Shown: one piece after another, positions 1 through 10,646 of the stretch
How the letters are laid out: every line of letters begins with the position of its first letter
Position numbering within the stretch: the first letter of the stretch is position 1
NCBI GenBank assembly: GCA_019914995.1
Contig: CM034126.1
Location: 2,175,001-2,239,000 of the forward strand
Reading direction: 5' to 3'
From: Acanthochlamys bracteata
Lineage: Eukaryota; Streptophyta; Magnoliopsida; Pandanales; Velloziaceae
Length of the DNA: 64,000 bases
Position numbers and translations under genes: made by a program
The notes under the pieces: generated by a model
The model's input: only the letters and a program-made list of their open reading frames with translations
What the model was told of the DNA's origin: nothing
Databases searched by the model: none

Positions 1-34
1 CAATAATCTTGTTAATTCTTAAGTTCCAAAGTTA

Positions 35-911
35 TTGAAAGATAACTATGACAGTTGGTCAATTCAAATGAGAGCTTTATTTGGTTCTCAATATTTGTGG
101 GAGCTTGTTAGTGATGGGTTTACGAAATCCACACCGGAAGAAAAAGCCGTCTACATAAATGAAGAGAAGAAGATTTTTAGAGAGCAAAGAACGAAAGATA
201 GTAAGGCTCGTTTTCTATTCTATCAAGGGTTAGACGAGTCTACCTTCGAGAGAGTTGCCGAAGCAACTACATGCAAGGAAGCATGAGAAATTCTTGCTAC
301 TATCTACAAGGGAGTCGAAAGGGTGCAGCGAATTCGTTTCCAAATTTTGAGGGGCGAGTTTGAAGCCGCTCAAATGAAAGATGAAGAAAAGATCTTCGAT
401 TATTATTCACGATTAATTTTAATTGTGAATAAAATGAGAAAAAATAAAGAAGATATTGAAGACATCCAAATGATAGAGAAGTTGCTCCGATCACTCACAT
501 CAAAATCCGAGCATGTGGTGGCGGCAATTGAAGAGTCAAAAAATTTGCAGGAGATTTCAATCGAGAAGCTCGTAGGATCTCTTCAAGTACATGAACAACA
601 GATATTAAAGAAGACTAGTTCTACATTTGTGGAACAATCGTTGGAGTCGAAATTGACTCTAAATGATCAAGGATTAAATAATAGAGGCCGTAGTCGTGGT
701 CAAGGTAGGGGACGTGGTTCACAATAACAAATCGCTCAAAATCAAGCAGAAGTTTCAAACTTTAGAGGTCGCGGACGAAACTATCAAGGAAGATCCACAT
801 CTGGCCGTGGAAATAATAAAAATGTCCAATGTTACAACTGTCAAAAATTTGAACATTATGCCTCGGAGTGCTGGTACAAAAATAAAAATCTTACCAATCT
901 TGCCAAAGTAA
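35..911 (+). pseudogene. copia gag (UBN2-type) with zinc knuckle, broken
   Basis: The frame starting near position 35 reads KDNYDSWSIQMRALFGSQ, the usual start of plant copia gag. A stop lies just upstream, in the codons that should read VPKL. After a stop near 283 the gag body continues from 323 to 727 and ends in an RGRG-rich linker. Beyond the TAA at 725-727 another stretch encodes CYNCQKFEHYASEC at about 830-872, a CX2CX4HX4C RNA-binding knuckle. The 'K' normally preceding the His-side Gly is changed, but the zinc ligands are intact. Non-functional as a single protein. Confidence 0.85.
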
Positions 912-914
912 CAA

Positions 915-3900
915 ATGATGTGGGTAATACCTCTACTCTTTCTTCTTACTAATGATGATTCAAGTGTTCACAATGATGTACGGTACTTGGATTCGGGTAC
1001 TAGTAATCACATGTGTGGAAAGAAAAAACTTTTTATGAAACTCATAGAAGGTATTCATGGAAGCGTGAGCTTGGGAGATTCTTCAAAAACTCCCGATTGA
1101 AGGCAAAGGAAAGATCAAAATCTACTAAAAAGATGGTAAGTCCGAGTATATTTCCGATGTTTATTATATTCCTAACATGAAAAGTAATATTCTTAGCATC
1201 GGCCAATTATTCGGAAAGGGATATAAAGTTTATATGGAAAACAACCATCTTTGGTTGAAAAATTCAAATGGAGGCCTTATAGCTTGTGTTAAGATGACAA
1301 GCAACCGTATGTTTCATTTGCATCTAAACACGAGAGTTGACAAATGTTTTCAAGAACTCGTGCACAATGAGTCATGGAGATGGCATCTTCGTTTCGGCCA
1401 TTTGAACTTTAATGGTTTGAAGTTATTATCTACCACTGGTATGGTTCGAGGCCTACCGACAATTGAATCACAAAATTATATATGCGAAGGATGTGTAATT
1501 GGCAAGCAACTACGACTTCCTTTTCCTAATGGAAAATCATGGAAAGCAGAGGCACCATTGCAACTTGTTCATACTGATATCTATCGGCCGTTTGACCCAG
1601 TCTCCTTGGGAGGTAACAAATATTTTATTACCTTCGTTGATGACTTCAGTAGAAAGTTGTGAGTATATTTTTTTAAAGAAAAATCTGCTATCTTTATCAC
1701 TTTCAAGCATTTTAGAGCTCTTGTTGAAGCGGAGAGTGGCCACAAAATAAAAATTCTTTAATTTGACAGAGGTGGTGAGTACACCTCAAATATATTTCAA
1801 GAATATTGCAGAAAATAAGGTATAAAAAGGCAGTTGACTACTGCCTACACACCATAGCAAAATGGCATCGTAGAAAGAATAGAACCATCCTCAACATGAC
1901 AAGAACCATGCTAAAAAAAAAGGGATTGCCGAAGCAATTCTGGGCAAAAGCCGTGGTATGCTCAGTTTATTTGCTTAATCGATGCCCCACAAAGATGGTG
2001 AAAAATAAGACACCTCAAGAGGTGTGGAGCAGATACAAGCCAAGTGTTGCACACTTACGAATTTTTTGGTGCATTGCCTATGCCCAAGTACCTGAAGACA
2101 AAAGGAAGAAGCTTGATGATCGTGGTGAAAAATGCATCTTCATCGGATATAGCGAGGAGTCAAAAGCATATAAGCTCTACAATCCACTAACCAAGAAGTT
2201 AGTGATTAGTCGAGACGTTGTGTTTAGTGAAAAAGACACATGAAACTGAAATGAAGAGACTTCCAAAGAGCATCCAGTGGTGGATGAATCTGATGAGCCC
2301 CCACATGAGGTACCACCACTAACAACACCATTATCTCTTCAACATACTACACTCTCTCCTATTAGAGATTCTTTATTTTTTTGGAGAAAGTAATAGTAGT
2401 GGATCTTCTACGCAACGGAGCCCTATCAAAATAAGAATTCTCAGAGAGAATTATGAGCAGACGAATGAAGAAGGTCAGTCTGATCTTTTCTGTCTATATG
2501 CTGATCATGAACCTCTCACATTCCAACAAGCTGTGAAAGAGAACTGTTGGCGACTAGCAATTGAGGAGGAGATCCAAGCTATAGAGAAGAATGACACCTG
2601 GGAATTGATAACACTTCCACAAAATCACAAAGCAATAGGTGTCAAATGGATATATAAAATTAAGCGCACTACTGATGGCGATGTTGATCGGTACAAGGCT
2701 AGACTTGTAGCGAAATGTTACAAACAAAAATACGGCATCGATTATGAAGAAGTCTTTGTACCCGTTGCTCGACTTGATACGGTAAAACTAATAATATCTC
2801 TTACAGCTCATCATAGATGGAAGATATATATCTAGATGTCAAGTCAGCATTTCTCAATGGTATTCTTGAAGAAGATGTATACGTACAGCAGCCAGAAAGT
2901 TTTCAGGTGAAAGGGCAAGAAAACAAAGTATATCGATTAAAAAAAGTTTTGTACGGATTGAAGCAAGCACCACGAGTGTGGAATGCTCGAATTGATAGTT
3001 ATCTTCAACAAAATGGCTTCACCAAATGTCCTTATGAGCATGCCATCTATATGAAAAGGAATCATAAAGGCGAGTTTCTAATAGTTTGTCCATATGTTGA
3101 TGATTTGTTATACACAGGCAATAGCCTTGAGATGCTTAGAAAATTCAAGACGATGATGTTTAAGAAATTCGAGATGACGGATAATGGTTTGATGTCCTAC
3201 TTTCTTGGCATCAAAGTGAAGCAACAACAAGATGGAATCTTTATATCTCAAAAGAAGTACACGAAGGACATATTGGAGAAATTCAAGATGAGCAATTGTA
3301 ATCCGGTGAACATTTGAATTGCCACAGGAACAAAACTATCAAAAGAAGGAAATGGAAATTTAGTTGACTCAACTGTTTTCAAGAGTCTTGTTGGTAGTTT
3401 GAGGTACCTGACAATCACAAGGCCAGATATTGTTTATGTAGTCGGACTTGTGAGTCGCTACACGGAGACACCAAATGAGTCTCATTGGTTGACTGCGAAG
3501 AAGATTTTACGGTATATCAAAGGCTCACTTAATTTTGGTGTATTTATATTTATAGTGAACCTGCAGAAATAGTGGGCTATTCAGATAGTGATTGGGGTGG
3601 TGACCAAGATGAAAGAAAAAACACCAGAAGCTATGTCTTTTACTTTGAATCAACTGCATTTTTATGGACATCAAAGAAACAAAATATTGTGATTTTATCT
3701 TCATATGAAGCAGAATATATCGCAGCTGCATCTACAGTGTGTGAAACAATTTGGTTAAGAAATATGTTAAAAGAACTACATCATCCACAAGAGAAACCAA
3801 CAAAAATATTAGTTGATAATCAATCAGCTATACAACTTGCAAAAAATCCAGTATATCATGGAAGGAGTAAACACATCGATACTCGATTCTACTTTCTCAG

Positions 3901-3916
3901 AGACTATATAAAATAG
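915..3916 (+). pseudogene. copia pol: protease, integrase, reverse transcriptase, RNase H, broken
   Basis: Protease is visible at about 985-1014 (LDSGTSNHM, catalytic DSG). Integrase runs 1177-2243: the GAG-pre H-H-C-C zinc-binding region (HLRFGHLNF then CEGCVIGK) and the core start VHTDIYRPF, interrupted by TGA at 1660. Reverse transcriptase spans about 2533-3500, with a frameshift near 2830 and the catalytic YVDDLLYTG at about 3093-3119. RNase H spans 3572-3916 (SDSDWGGD, SSYEAEYIA, KHIDTRF). Two TGA codons just after 2239 fall where relatives have Trp. The element is inactive unless complemented in trans. Confidence 0.88.
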
Positions 3917-4049
3917 AATACTGTGCAGTTGGAGTATTATCATACTATGGAGCAAGTAGCAGATATTTTTACCAAACCGTTGCCAATTGAACATTTCGAA
4001 AGGCTAAGAGAAATGTTCGGTATGAAAAACGTTTTGATTTGAGGGGACG

Positions 4050-4380
4050 TGTTGGAATAACAAATCAAAATTTATACATTAATTTTGGAGTTTCTCAAAG
4101 CATTGAAGAAAGAAAGTGGGTAAGTAATACTAGTAGTGGGCATATATGTTACTTAAAAGAGTTAGTGAGTGTGTTAAAGGTTAGTAATGGTTGTAAGTTT
4201 TATTTTGTTTTAATGTCTTAGTTAATGTAAAGTTTGGTTGTAATGCCTATATAAGAAGGCTTGTATTATGTTGTTTTGCATCAAGTGAAGAAAAATCTCT
4301 CAAAGAAAAGTTCTCCTCCAAAAAAAGCTTCAAATTCTTCTAGTCATAAAAATTCTAAGTTCGTAAACTTAGAACTAACA
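4050..4380 (+). repeat. 3' LTR of the copia element
   Basis: Begins TGTTGGAATAACA directly after a purine run (GAGGGGAC, 4041-4048) and ends CTAACA, so the ends form the usual TGTT...AACA short inverted repeat. Length is about 331 bp. A TATATAAG box lies at about 4249-4256, a plausible LTR promoter. The 3' border is inferred from the inverted ends because the 5' LTR is outside the window. Confidence 0.75.
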
Positions 4381-5370
4381 CTAACCACGTACCAGCCCCC
4401 GCCGACCATGCAAGAGCTTCACGTCGCCACCGTGGTTGTGTTGCGCGCGTCTGGTGCTCCCACGAAGAAACGGCGAGGTTTAACCTGGTGGTGCTTTTGT
4501 CTGGTTCACCACTGCTGCCCGCCCACCTTCTTCAGTCAATCTTTTGTAGTCTAGTATATATAATTAAGCAGAGGCGTACATATAGGATAGACCTCGAGTA
4601 TGTGTATATGCATGGTATCATGAAACGAATACGTGACTAGATCTCTAGTGATTTTTAAAAGATAGGATAATTGAAACATAAATGGTTGATCCTTGAAGTG
4701 TCGACCAATTTTTGTATAAGCAAACCAAGTTTATTATTAAAAATAAATAGCAACCTTCTATTCCATGAGCGCTCATATATACCACTGTTAATTTATTTGT
4801 TACATTGATCTTTGTTTTATTTAAAAGCAAACAAAGAATAGGCAGCAGCAAGCACGAAGCAGAAGGTTATATAAATAGGATCACGAGAGAAAAGAAAGAC
4901 AAATGCAACGGGACTTCTCGGCCCTAACAACGCGCTCCCATCAGCTCAAATTCCCCTGCTTTTGTTCCTTCCTCTCCTTCACCACATTGATCTTACAATC
5001 TCCTTCTTTAGTTTCCTGTCTAATATATGAAGTTAAAAATCTTTGCCAACAGTTTTCCTACTTATAATCCTTAAACAAGACTCATTTTGGCTTCTTCTTT
5101 TCCTCTATATTTTTCTTTGGTATGAGGAAGAAAAAGTAGCAGTAGTACTCAGTGAGAAAAGGATTAATACTTAACTCCATGCCAAGATCGGCAAAACCCT
5201 TCTAGCTACCACGTCCTGCTTGTTTCTTTAGGGTTTAAGATCCCATACAAGTTTGAGATCAACTCTCAATAAGGCCAGCATTTAATGCAGACTATCTACA
5301 AATAGCGTGCAAAGTATATGTCCCCATTTTCTGAAACACTTTTCATTTGCTATTCCCTTTTGTCAGAGAT
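4381..5370. other. spacer between the copia element and the RGF gene
   Basis: No coding region recognised. The last few hundred bases are pyrimidine-rich patches and probably hold the promoter and 5' UTR of the peptide gene starting at 5423. No strong TATA box was picked out. Confidence 0.4.
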
Positions 5371-5398
5371 AAGAGAAGAGAAGAGAAGAGAAGAGAAA
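5371..5398 (+). repeat. AAGAG pentanucleotide microsatellite in the RGF 5' leader
   Basis: About five tandem AAGAG units lie 25-52 bp upstream of the peptide gene's ATG, probably in its 5' UTR. Such purine repeats are prone to length change. Confidence 0.85.
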
Positions 5399-5422
5399 TT
5401 AAAACGATTGTCACCGACGACC

Positions 5423-5951
5423 ATGTCTACATCTATCTTTCTTTCTGTTTTATTAATATCTCTTTTCATATACTCGTGCAGCGGTGCCGGAAGGACATGG
5501 CTATTAGATCACAAGGTATAGGCGCTAAATTAATTTCTTTCTCCAGTACTACTAATTTGACTAATTTCTTATAATGAGAGAAAAAAAAAAGATTAATGTT
5601 TGCATATATACACAGGATCATGAATCTGTTGCTGCCCCCTTGATTCATTCTTCCTTTCAGTATAGAGAGAGGCAGAGAGCAACGGATGGCGTCGTGTATC
5701 ATAGCAGTGCAACTGATCATGTTGATCTGGTAGTGAAAGTAAGATCTTTAATGAAGGCTGGCCATTCAAGGAGCACCATAACAAGAACAAATCCGGCAGC
5801 ATCAGATGCAGTTCGAAGATATAATAAGCCGTATAGTAGTAGGGTTCATCGTTGGCGTGTGCCTCGCCCGCCCGTTGATGAGCGTGAAGAGCAACCGGGG
5901 TTTAACTTGGACTACGTGAAACCTCACGTCCATCCTCCATCTCACAACTGA
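5423..5951 (+). CDS. RGF/GOLVEN/CLEL secreted root-growth peptide precursor
   Basis: Two exons: 5423-5515 and 5616-5951, joined in phase 0 by a GT-AG intron (AAG|GTATAG ... TATACACAG|GAT). The product is 142 aa. Residues 1-20 are a clear signal peptide (MSTSIFLSVLLISLFIYSCS). The middle is variable and basic. The C-terminus is DYVKPHVHPPSHN directly before the stop (5910-5948). This fits the RGF consensus of sulfated Asp-Tyr at the start, a Pro-rich middle and a terminal His-Asn. Known family members are secreted, tyrosine-sulfated by TPST, processed by subtilases and sensed by RGI receptor kinases to control root meristem activity and gravitropic growth; that role is inferred here. An in-frame ATG at 5318 would add a leader that buries the signal peptide, so 5423 is preferred. 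Confidence 0.88.
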
Positions 5952-6758
5952 TAAATAAATTTAACCTCTTCTCTTGCAGCTTGGATCTTCTGCAACTCAG
6001 TCTCTATGTGCTCATTCATGCATGATGATCATGGATCGATCACTCCGAGATACTTTTATAGTAAAGTCGGTATTGACAAAGAATTACTACAGGCTCCATA
6101 TGCGTGCATTTCTTGTGCTGCTACTAGATATATAATTAGTCCGGGTAATTGTATTTGTTACCTTGTAAATCATATATAATGGCGGAGCCATTAACAGGGC
6201 AATTAAGAGGAAGACCAATTTTGTTTGAGAATGATTGATCTCTAGTAGCTACACATTCATTCGAATTGTTTGCTTGTAGTAATTATGTTCGAGAATGTAT
6301 GTATTAATGCATCCAGATTTGCAGGTGAGACTCTGAATTCCTTCAATCTTGATACTGATAACACATCACAGAATGCTGCTCAGTTAGAGGTAAAGTAGGC
6401 AATACTTTGATTCGGGGGTACAAAGCTAAGTCGTTGATAGTTGCTACATACCAGAGTTCGGTTAGCAATTTAAGCTTAGTTGATTGAGTGCAAACAAAAT
6501 AGTTGCAAAACCGGAACTATCAGTAGATGAGACTTGGGCAAGCTATAGTTGCGGTGAAATTAGGTCATGCATATATAGGAGATAGATTGAGGTTTTGATC
6601 ATTAGCTTACAGCCTTTTATTGCAAGATTGAACATCCATGCATGATCAGTTTAACGACTAATAGCGCACGAACATGTACAGGAGCCCTATGTTTAGAATT
6701 GGAAGCGAGTAATAAACAAGGTGTGTATGATGTTGTTATTTAGGTGAGGTCTGCAAGA
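5952..6758 (+). other. 3' region of the RGF gene and spacer, with an exon-like 65-nt block
   Basis: No complete gene. One block at about 6326-6390 is bounded by a good acceptor (TTTGCAG) and donor (GAG|GTAAAG). It reads open in one frame as ETLNSFNLDTDNTSQ and onward. It could be an exon of the RGF-like candidate ending at 7436, but the phases of the following blocks do not join cleanly, so no model is offered. Confidence 0.3.
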
Positions 6759-7309
6759 CACTAATACAAAATGAACATCACCAACTGAATTTTACCGACC
6801 GATTAAAAGCAGTCAGTAATTTCAAATTTAACGACTAACAAAGGTAACATACAATAATTTACCGACCGACGGATCATAGCAGTCTATAGACAAATTAGCG
6901 ACTAACTACTTACTCAGTCGGAGAGTGGTGCAATTTACCGACTACACAAGTTTCAGTCGCTATGCAAAACTAATTCGGATTCGAGCTGCTGTGGTCTAGT
7001 CAGATACAATCTTTCGGCTGGACGAAACTGATTCTATTTACCAGCTGACGTAGGTACAATTTACTGACAAAATTGTCGGTAAATTGCCGACTGACATGCA
7101 GTTGGTACTTTACCAACTACTGCGTCAGTCGGTAAGTTCAGTTAAATTACTGATTGTTGTATTGGGTTGGTCAGAAATAGTTTGCCGACTAGTTGTTATC
7201 GATCGATTGCCGATTGGCAAAGTTTCAGTAGGTAGTTGCTTTTAGCAACTGAATTTTTACGATTACCGACTGTTTTTGCTAGTCGGTGATTGTCTTATTT
7301 GTATTAGTG
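6759..7309. mobile_element. non-autonomous CACTA (En/Spm-type) DNA transposon
   Basis: The 551-bp element starts CACTAATACAAAATG and ends CATTTGTATTAGTG-like (revcomp CACTAATACAAATAAG), giving about 12 perfect and further imperfect terminal inverted bases. It is flanked by a 3-bp target duplication AGA (6756-6758 and 7310-7312), the CACTA hallmark. The interior is filled with short copies of ACCGACTG and its reverse CAGTCGGT, typical subterminal transposase-binding repeats. No transposase is encoded, so it would need a partner element to move. Confidence 0.9.
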
Positions 7310-7310
7310 A

Positions 7311-7436
7311 GAGCGTGCAAGTGTTTGTAGGACGGTGAAGGAAACTGTAGAGGAGGATGAGATAGATCTCGCGCAACAACAAATGGAGGTGATGGATTAT
7401 AGCATGCCCCAGAGGGCACCTTCAGTCTACAATTGA
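7311..7436 (+). CDS. candidate terminal exon of a second RGF-like peptide gene
   Basis: An open frame of 41 codons ends in DYSMPQRAPSVYN then TGA (motif 7395-7433). Compared with RGF peptides it keeps Asp-Tyr at 1-2, Pro at 5, Pro at 9 and the terminal Asn at 13, with an Asp before the Tyr as in sulfation sites. The preceding residues are acidic (TVEEDEIDL). The His at position 12 is Tyr. A likely acceptor is TTTGTAG|GACG near 7330. No matching signal-peptide exon was found, and the CACTA element abuts the frame directly. This may be a divergent gene, a broken tandem copy, or chance. Confidence 0.4.
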   Translation, partial: ERASVCRTVKETVEEDEIDLAQQQMEVMDYSMPQRAPSVYN

Positions 7437-7607
7437 TGGAAGGAGATGGACTTATAAGACTCTTTCCATGTAGGAAGCATTCAGGTTAGATATTGATGTT
7501 ATTTAGATAACACGACGAATTAGCTAGGACTTCCACCTAGATACATGAACTTTCTTTTACTTAGGATTCATGGAAGGCCCCTTGTGTACGTTGTAGCTAG
7601 AATCAAT

Positions 7608-7811
7608 TTAGTGAGTCGTCTGTCGAACGCCTTCGCTTATAGGAGCCAATAACCCGTTGCCATTAATTACTTCTGCAAAGTATTGCCTAAGTTCCTTCTG
7701 AAACATTGATATATAGTCTTCGGTGGAATGATTATCGTAAGGCATTGGATGGAAAGAGTTGCTATAAACCTGTATGAGCCTTTTCACTAGCCGGAGGGCA
7801 TAGCCGTTGTC
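7608..7811 (-). other. unrecognised coding-like stretch, 67 codons without an ATG at its start
   Basis: On the minus strand this frame is open from 7811 to a TAA at 7608-7610 and has a protein-like composition (for example YALRLVKRLIQVYSN and EDYISMFQKELRQYF). It begins after a stop rather than at an ATG, so it would have to be a spliced exon or a gene relic. The family was not recognised. Confidence 0.25.
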
Positions 7812-9110
7812 TCACCTGTTCATGTATGTTCATGCATATAAGCTCAAGGGAAATGCCCTGGAAGAGCACCACCTACCCCATGGCAGCAAACAACAAGAAC
7901 ATTTATACAATCTGCAGACTATATATGAATGAACAAATGAAATTATTCGAGCTGCTACTGGTTCATACCTAAACATAATGTTGTCCAAACTGGACCAGTC
8001 CATCCACCAGGATTCATCCTTTGTTCGTTGAGCTATTTGAACTGAATCAGGATATAATTTTGGTAAATTTACCTATGAGTGTGACTTTCACAAATACAAA
8101 CTCAGCCTTCTCCAGCACTAAACAACACAAACAATCGCATCTTGAAACAATTATTCAGCGATTTGATTAGACATTTGACTGATGAATTAGTCTTCTAACC
8201 AAAAACCATCGCTGTCATACATTACTCATAATACAGATTATCCTCCCAGTGAACTCCAACGTGCGTCAAAACAACTACTGAAAATCTACATCACAAGCAG
8301 GCCTATTGTATTTCACTCAGAAAAATCAGGTTTCAAGACCTTCTCTTCTGGTTTTTAAAAAAAATCACACAATTTCCTAGTAGCTAGCCATGAAACAAAT
8401 GCAATGACTCAGAGTACATAGAATTTTCTCATAAAAAAAGTGTATTAACTATCGATATTTCAATGTCTCTTCGTGCTTTCTTTTTCAAGCACTTGAATGC
8501 CCAGTTATAGAGTTCCCTGCATGGAGAAAACCAACTGTATACCAAGATCAAAAGTAACGGAGAGAAAAAAGAAGCTGAGACTTGTCAGCAGATCCTATCT
8601 AACAGTTAGGCCAATCACCTGTACAAAAAAGATGAAACGGGTGATTGCCAATTTACTTCAAGTCAAACTCAGTCTGCTACTAGTAAATGCATCCTCTCGG
8701 CAAGACGGCAATGAATATTTAAATCGCAAGATATTTCATTAGTCACAAGATCATTGTACTAAAAAAGGAGAACAAAAGTTAGTTGTCTTTAATAATAAAT
8801 GTGGTTTTGTTGACAGGTTGACCATTAACGAAAAATTGTAAGAAACGTTCTTCAGAATTTCCTTCACCCTGTTCGACCTTGTAGCCATGATCCTGTTAGA
8901 TAAAATAAAATGTCCTGACTTGTTTTTCCAAGCCAAAGAGCATGCCACGTGAAGACAGGGCACAAATTTCAACAAGATGGTCCAGTAAAGAAAATATTTC
9001 AAGCTCACTAGAATGGGACAACAACTCATTCATCTAAGAAGTGTTTCCATTTCTGCAAGTAAAACATATGCTATCCCGATTGGGATGTCTAGCAAGAAGT
9101 GAAGCGGAGA
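7812..9110. other. spacer, no gene seen
   Basis: Moderately AT-rich sequence. Short open frames on both strands lack recognisable motifs, splice structure or repeated residues typical of real exons. Nothing else was supported here. Confidence 0.35.
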
Positions 9111-9114
9111 TTGA

Positions 9115-9345
9115 ACAGTGCTTATAAAAAAAGTGTTTTTAAATATAAAATATTTTATTTTATTTTTGATAAATAAATTTTATTATTTTGATTAAACATA
9201 ATAAATAATAAAAATAATTTTTATTACGTAAAACTTCTAATATTTTTTAAATTTAAATAAAATTTACTAAAGATATAAAATAAATATAAAAATAAATAAT
9301 TTTCTGAAATAAAAAATCAAACAGCTCATAAATAAATCCCTAGAA
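9115..9345. repeat. AT-rich palindromic element, copy of the dispersed family
   Basis: Nearly pure A/T with long runs of TTTTA and their complements (AATAAAATATTTTATTTT type), including the recurring ATTACGTAAAA core. It matches the pattern of the other copies in the window (for example 43334-43537). Confidence 0.55.
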
Positions 9346-10103
9346 CCTGACTGCTATCTTAAAAAATTAGCTAGTACATGAAGATAAGCATCCTTCGCAT
9401 GTAAAGAGCAACCATCCAATTATGATATGTTTGGATTGTGATTGTTTATGATAATAGTGGTGACGGTAAAGTATTTTACCATGTTAATTATATTTATTTT
9501 GATTTTATTAATGGAAAGAAAAAGAAATTATTTCCTATCTCTAATCATATTTTATGATAAAATATGTACTCACTAAATTAGTGGGTACTTATGTTGACAA
9601 AAAGAAAAGCAAATTTGCTTCCTCTCTTATTTTTTTATATTTTTAATTTTTTTAATTATTTAATATTTATTTTAATTAGATATTTTTAATTAATATTTAT
9701 TTTAATTAATATGTGTTATTTTTTATTATAATAATTTATAATTTTTATATTTATTTAAGTTTAATTAATTTTAGCTTTAGTAGAAAAAATGATAAAACTA
9801 TATGATCAATTTTTAATCTAAAATTGTATTTAATTACAGAATTTATATCAAACATTAATAATAATAAAAATTAATTTAAAAGTTATATTAATAAAGTTAA
9901 TTTAAGTTATATTAATTAAATTAGTCTAAAGTTATATTAATAAAAATTAGATTAATATAAATAGAAAGGGGTTATTTGACTCTTTTATAAAAAATTTACT
10001 TTCGTTACTTATTCATTTACCTATCTATAAAAATATAGTTAGTTTGTTACCCTTACTATATATCCAAATGTTATAAAGTTAAATAGTTATCATATTCCTA
10101 TCC

Positions 10104-10108
10104 GTACT
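10104..10108. repeat. gypsy target-site duplication, left copy (GTACT)
   Basis: Identical 5 bp occur immediately outside the 3' LTR at 15724-15728. This matches the 5-bp staggered cut of gypsy integrases. Confidence 0.93.
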
Positions 10109-10624
10109 TGATATGCATGACAAGAACAGTGAACAAGTAAGGACTGCAGAGAGTGGAACTGAGGAGCTACTTGGGGTTGCTGGACGCCCTCGCCGGAATC
10201 GGAAGTCGGCGACCAGCAGTAGGGCATGTCCGGAGTGCCAGAAGTGAACTGAACCGGAGGGGCAGCTGTGGAGTGCATTGGCAGAGGGCCAATGCACTTG
10301 GCACCAAAATGGGTATATGGGTGCACTTGAAATGCACCCGGACGCTCCCCTTGTTTTGGAACTAGGCGCGCTTTGCCACTTTAGAATTTTAGTTTGCATT
10401 CAATTCTTTAAGTTGTTTTCCATTCAGTTTAGGTCCACTAGGGACTCCTAAAGTTTGTATTTGAATTCAATTATATTGAAGAGGTAGTCTTTTAGTTCAT
10501 TGTAACTACCTCTTATTATAAATAATAGATAACATAACCTGAAGAGGGAGAGAGTTTGTCAACTTTAATCTAGTCTCTAGTTTTAGTTCTAGTTAGCTAT
10601 CTTAGACGTCATTAAGGCATATCA
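10109..10624 (+). repeat. 5' LTR of the gypsy element
   Basis: 516 bp, starting TGATATGCATGAC and ending AAGGCATATCA, so the ends are TGATA...TATCA. Aligns end to end with 15211-15723. Most differences from the 3' copy are transitions. Confidence 0.95.
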
Positions 10625-10627
10625 ACT

Positions 10628-10639
10628 TGGTATCAGAGC
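10628..10639 (+). other. primer-binding site, initiator tRNA-Met type
   Basis: TGGTATCAGAGC begins four bases inside the 5' LTR end. It is complementary to the 3' end of plant initiator methionine tRNA, the usual primer for such elements. Confidence 0.93.
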
Positions 10640-10646
10640 AAGGTTG

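Larger units (their letters stand above)
1..4380 (+). mobile_element. Ty1/copia LTR retrotransposon, degenerate, 5' end outside window
   Basis: Domains run in copia order on the plus strand: gag with a CCHC knuckle, aspartic protease, integrase, reverse transcriptase, RNase H, then a polypurine stretch and the 3' LTR. Integrase preceding reverse transcriptase is what separates copia from gypsy. The window opens at about the second codon of gag, so the 5' LTR and primer-binding site are not visible and no target duplication can be checked. The reading frame is broken by many stops and at least one frameshift, so this copy cannot make a full polyprotein. Several stops sit where the family has Trp (TGG to TGA), pointing to G-to-A decay. 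Confidence 0.93.

Noticed and set aside
4261..4554. Plus-strand 97-codon frame
   Set aside because: Starts inside the copia LTR and crosses its border into flanking DNA; composition is not protein-like.
8497..9029. Open frames of 81 and 92 codons on opposite strands
   Set aside because: No motif, no signal for splicing, and low-complexity basic or hydrophobic composition.
10079..10399. Minus-strand open frame across the 5' gypsy LTR, also present in the 3' LTR at 15196-15498
   Set aside because: It mirrors LTR sequence and the pol tail in another frame; no independent protein motif.
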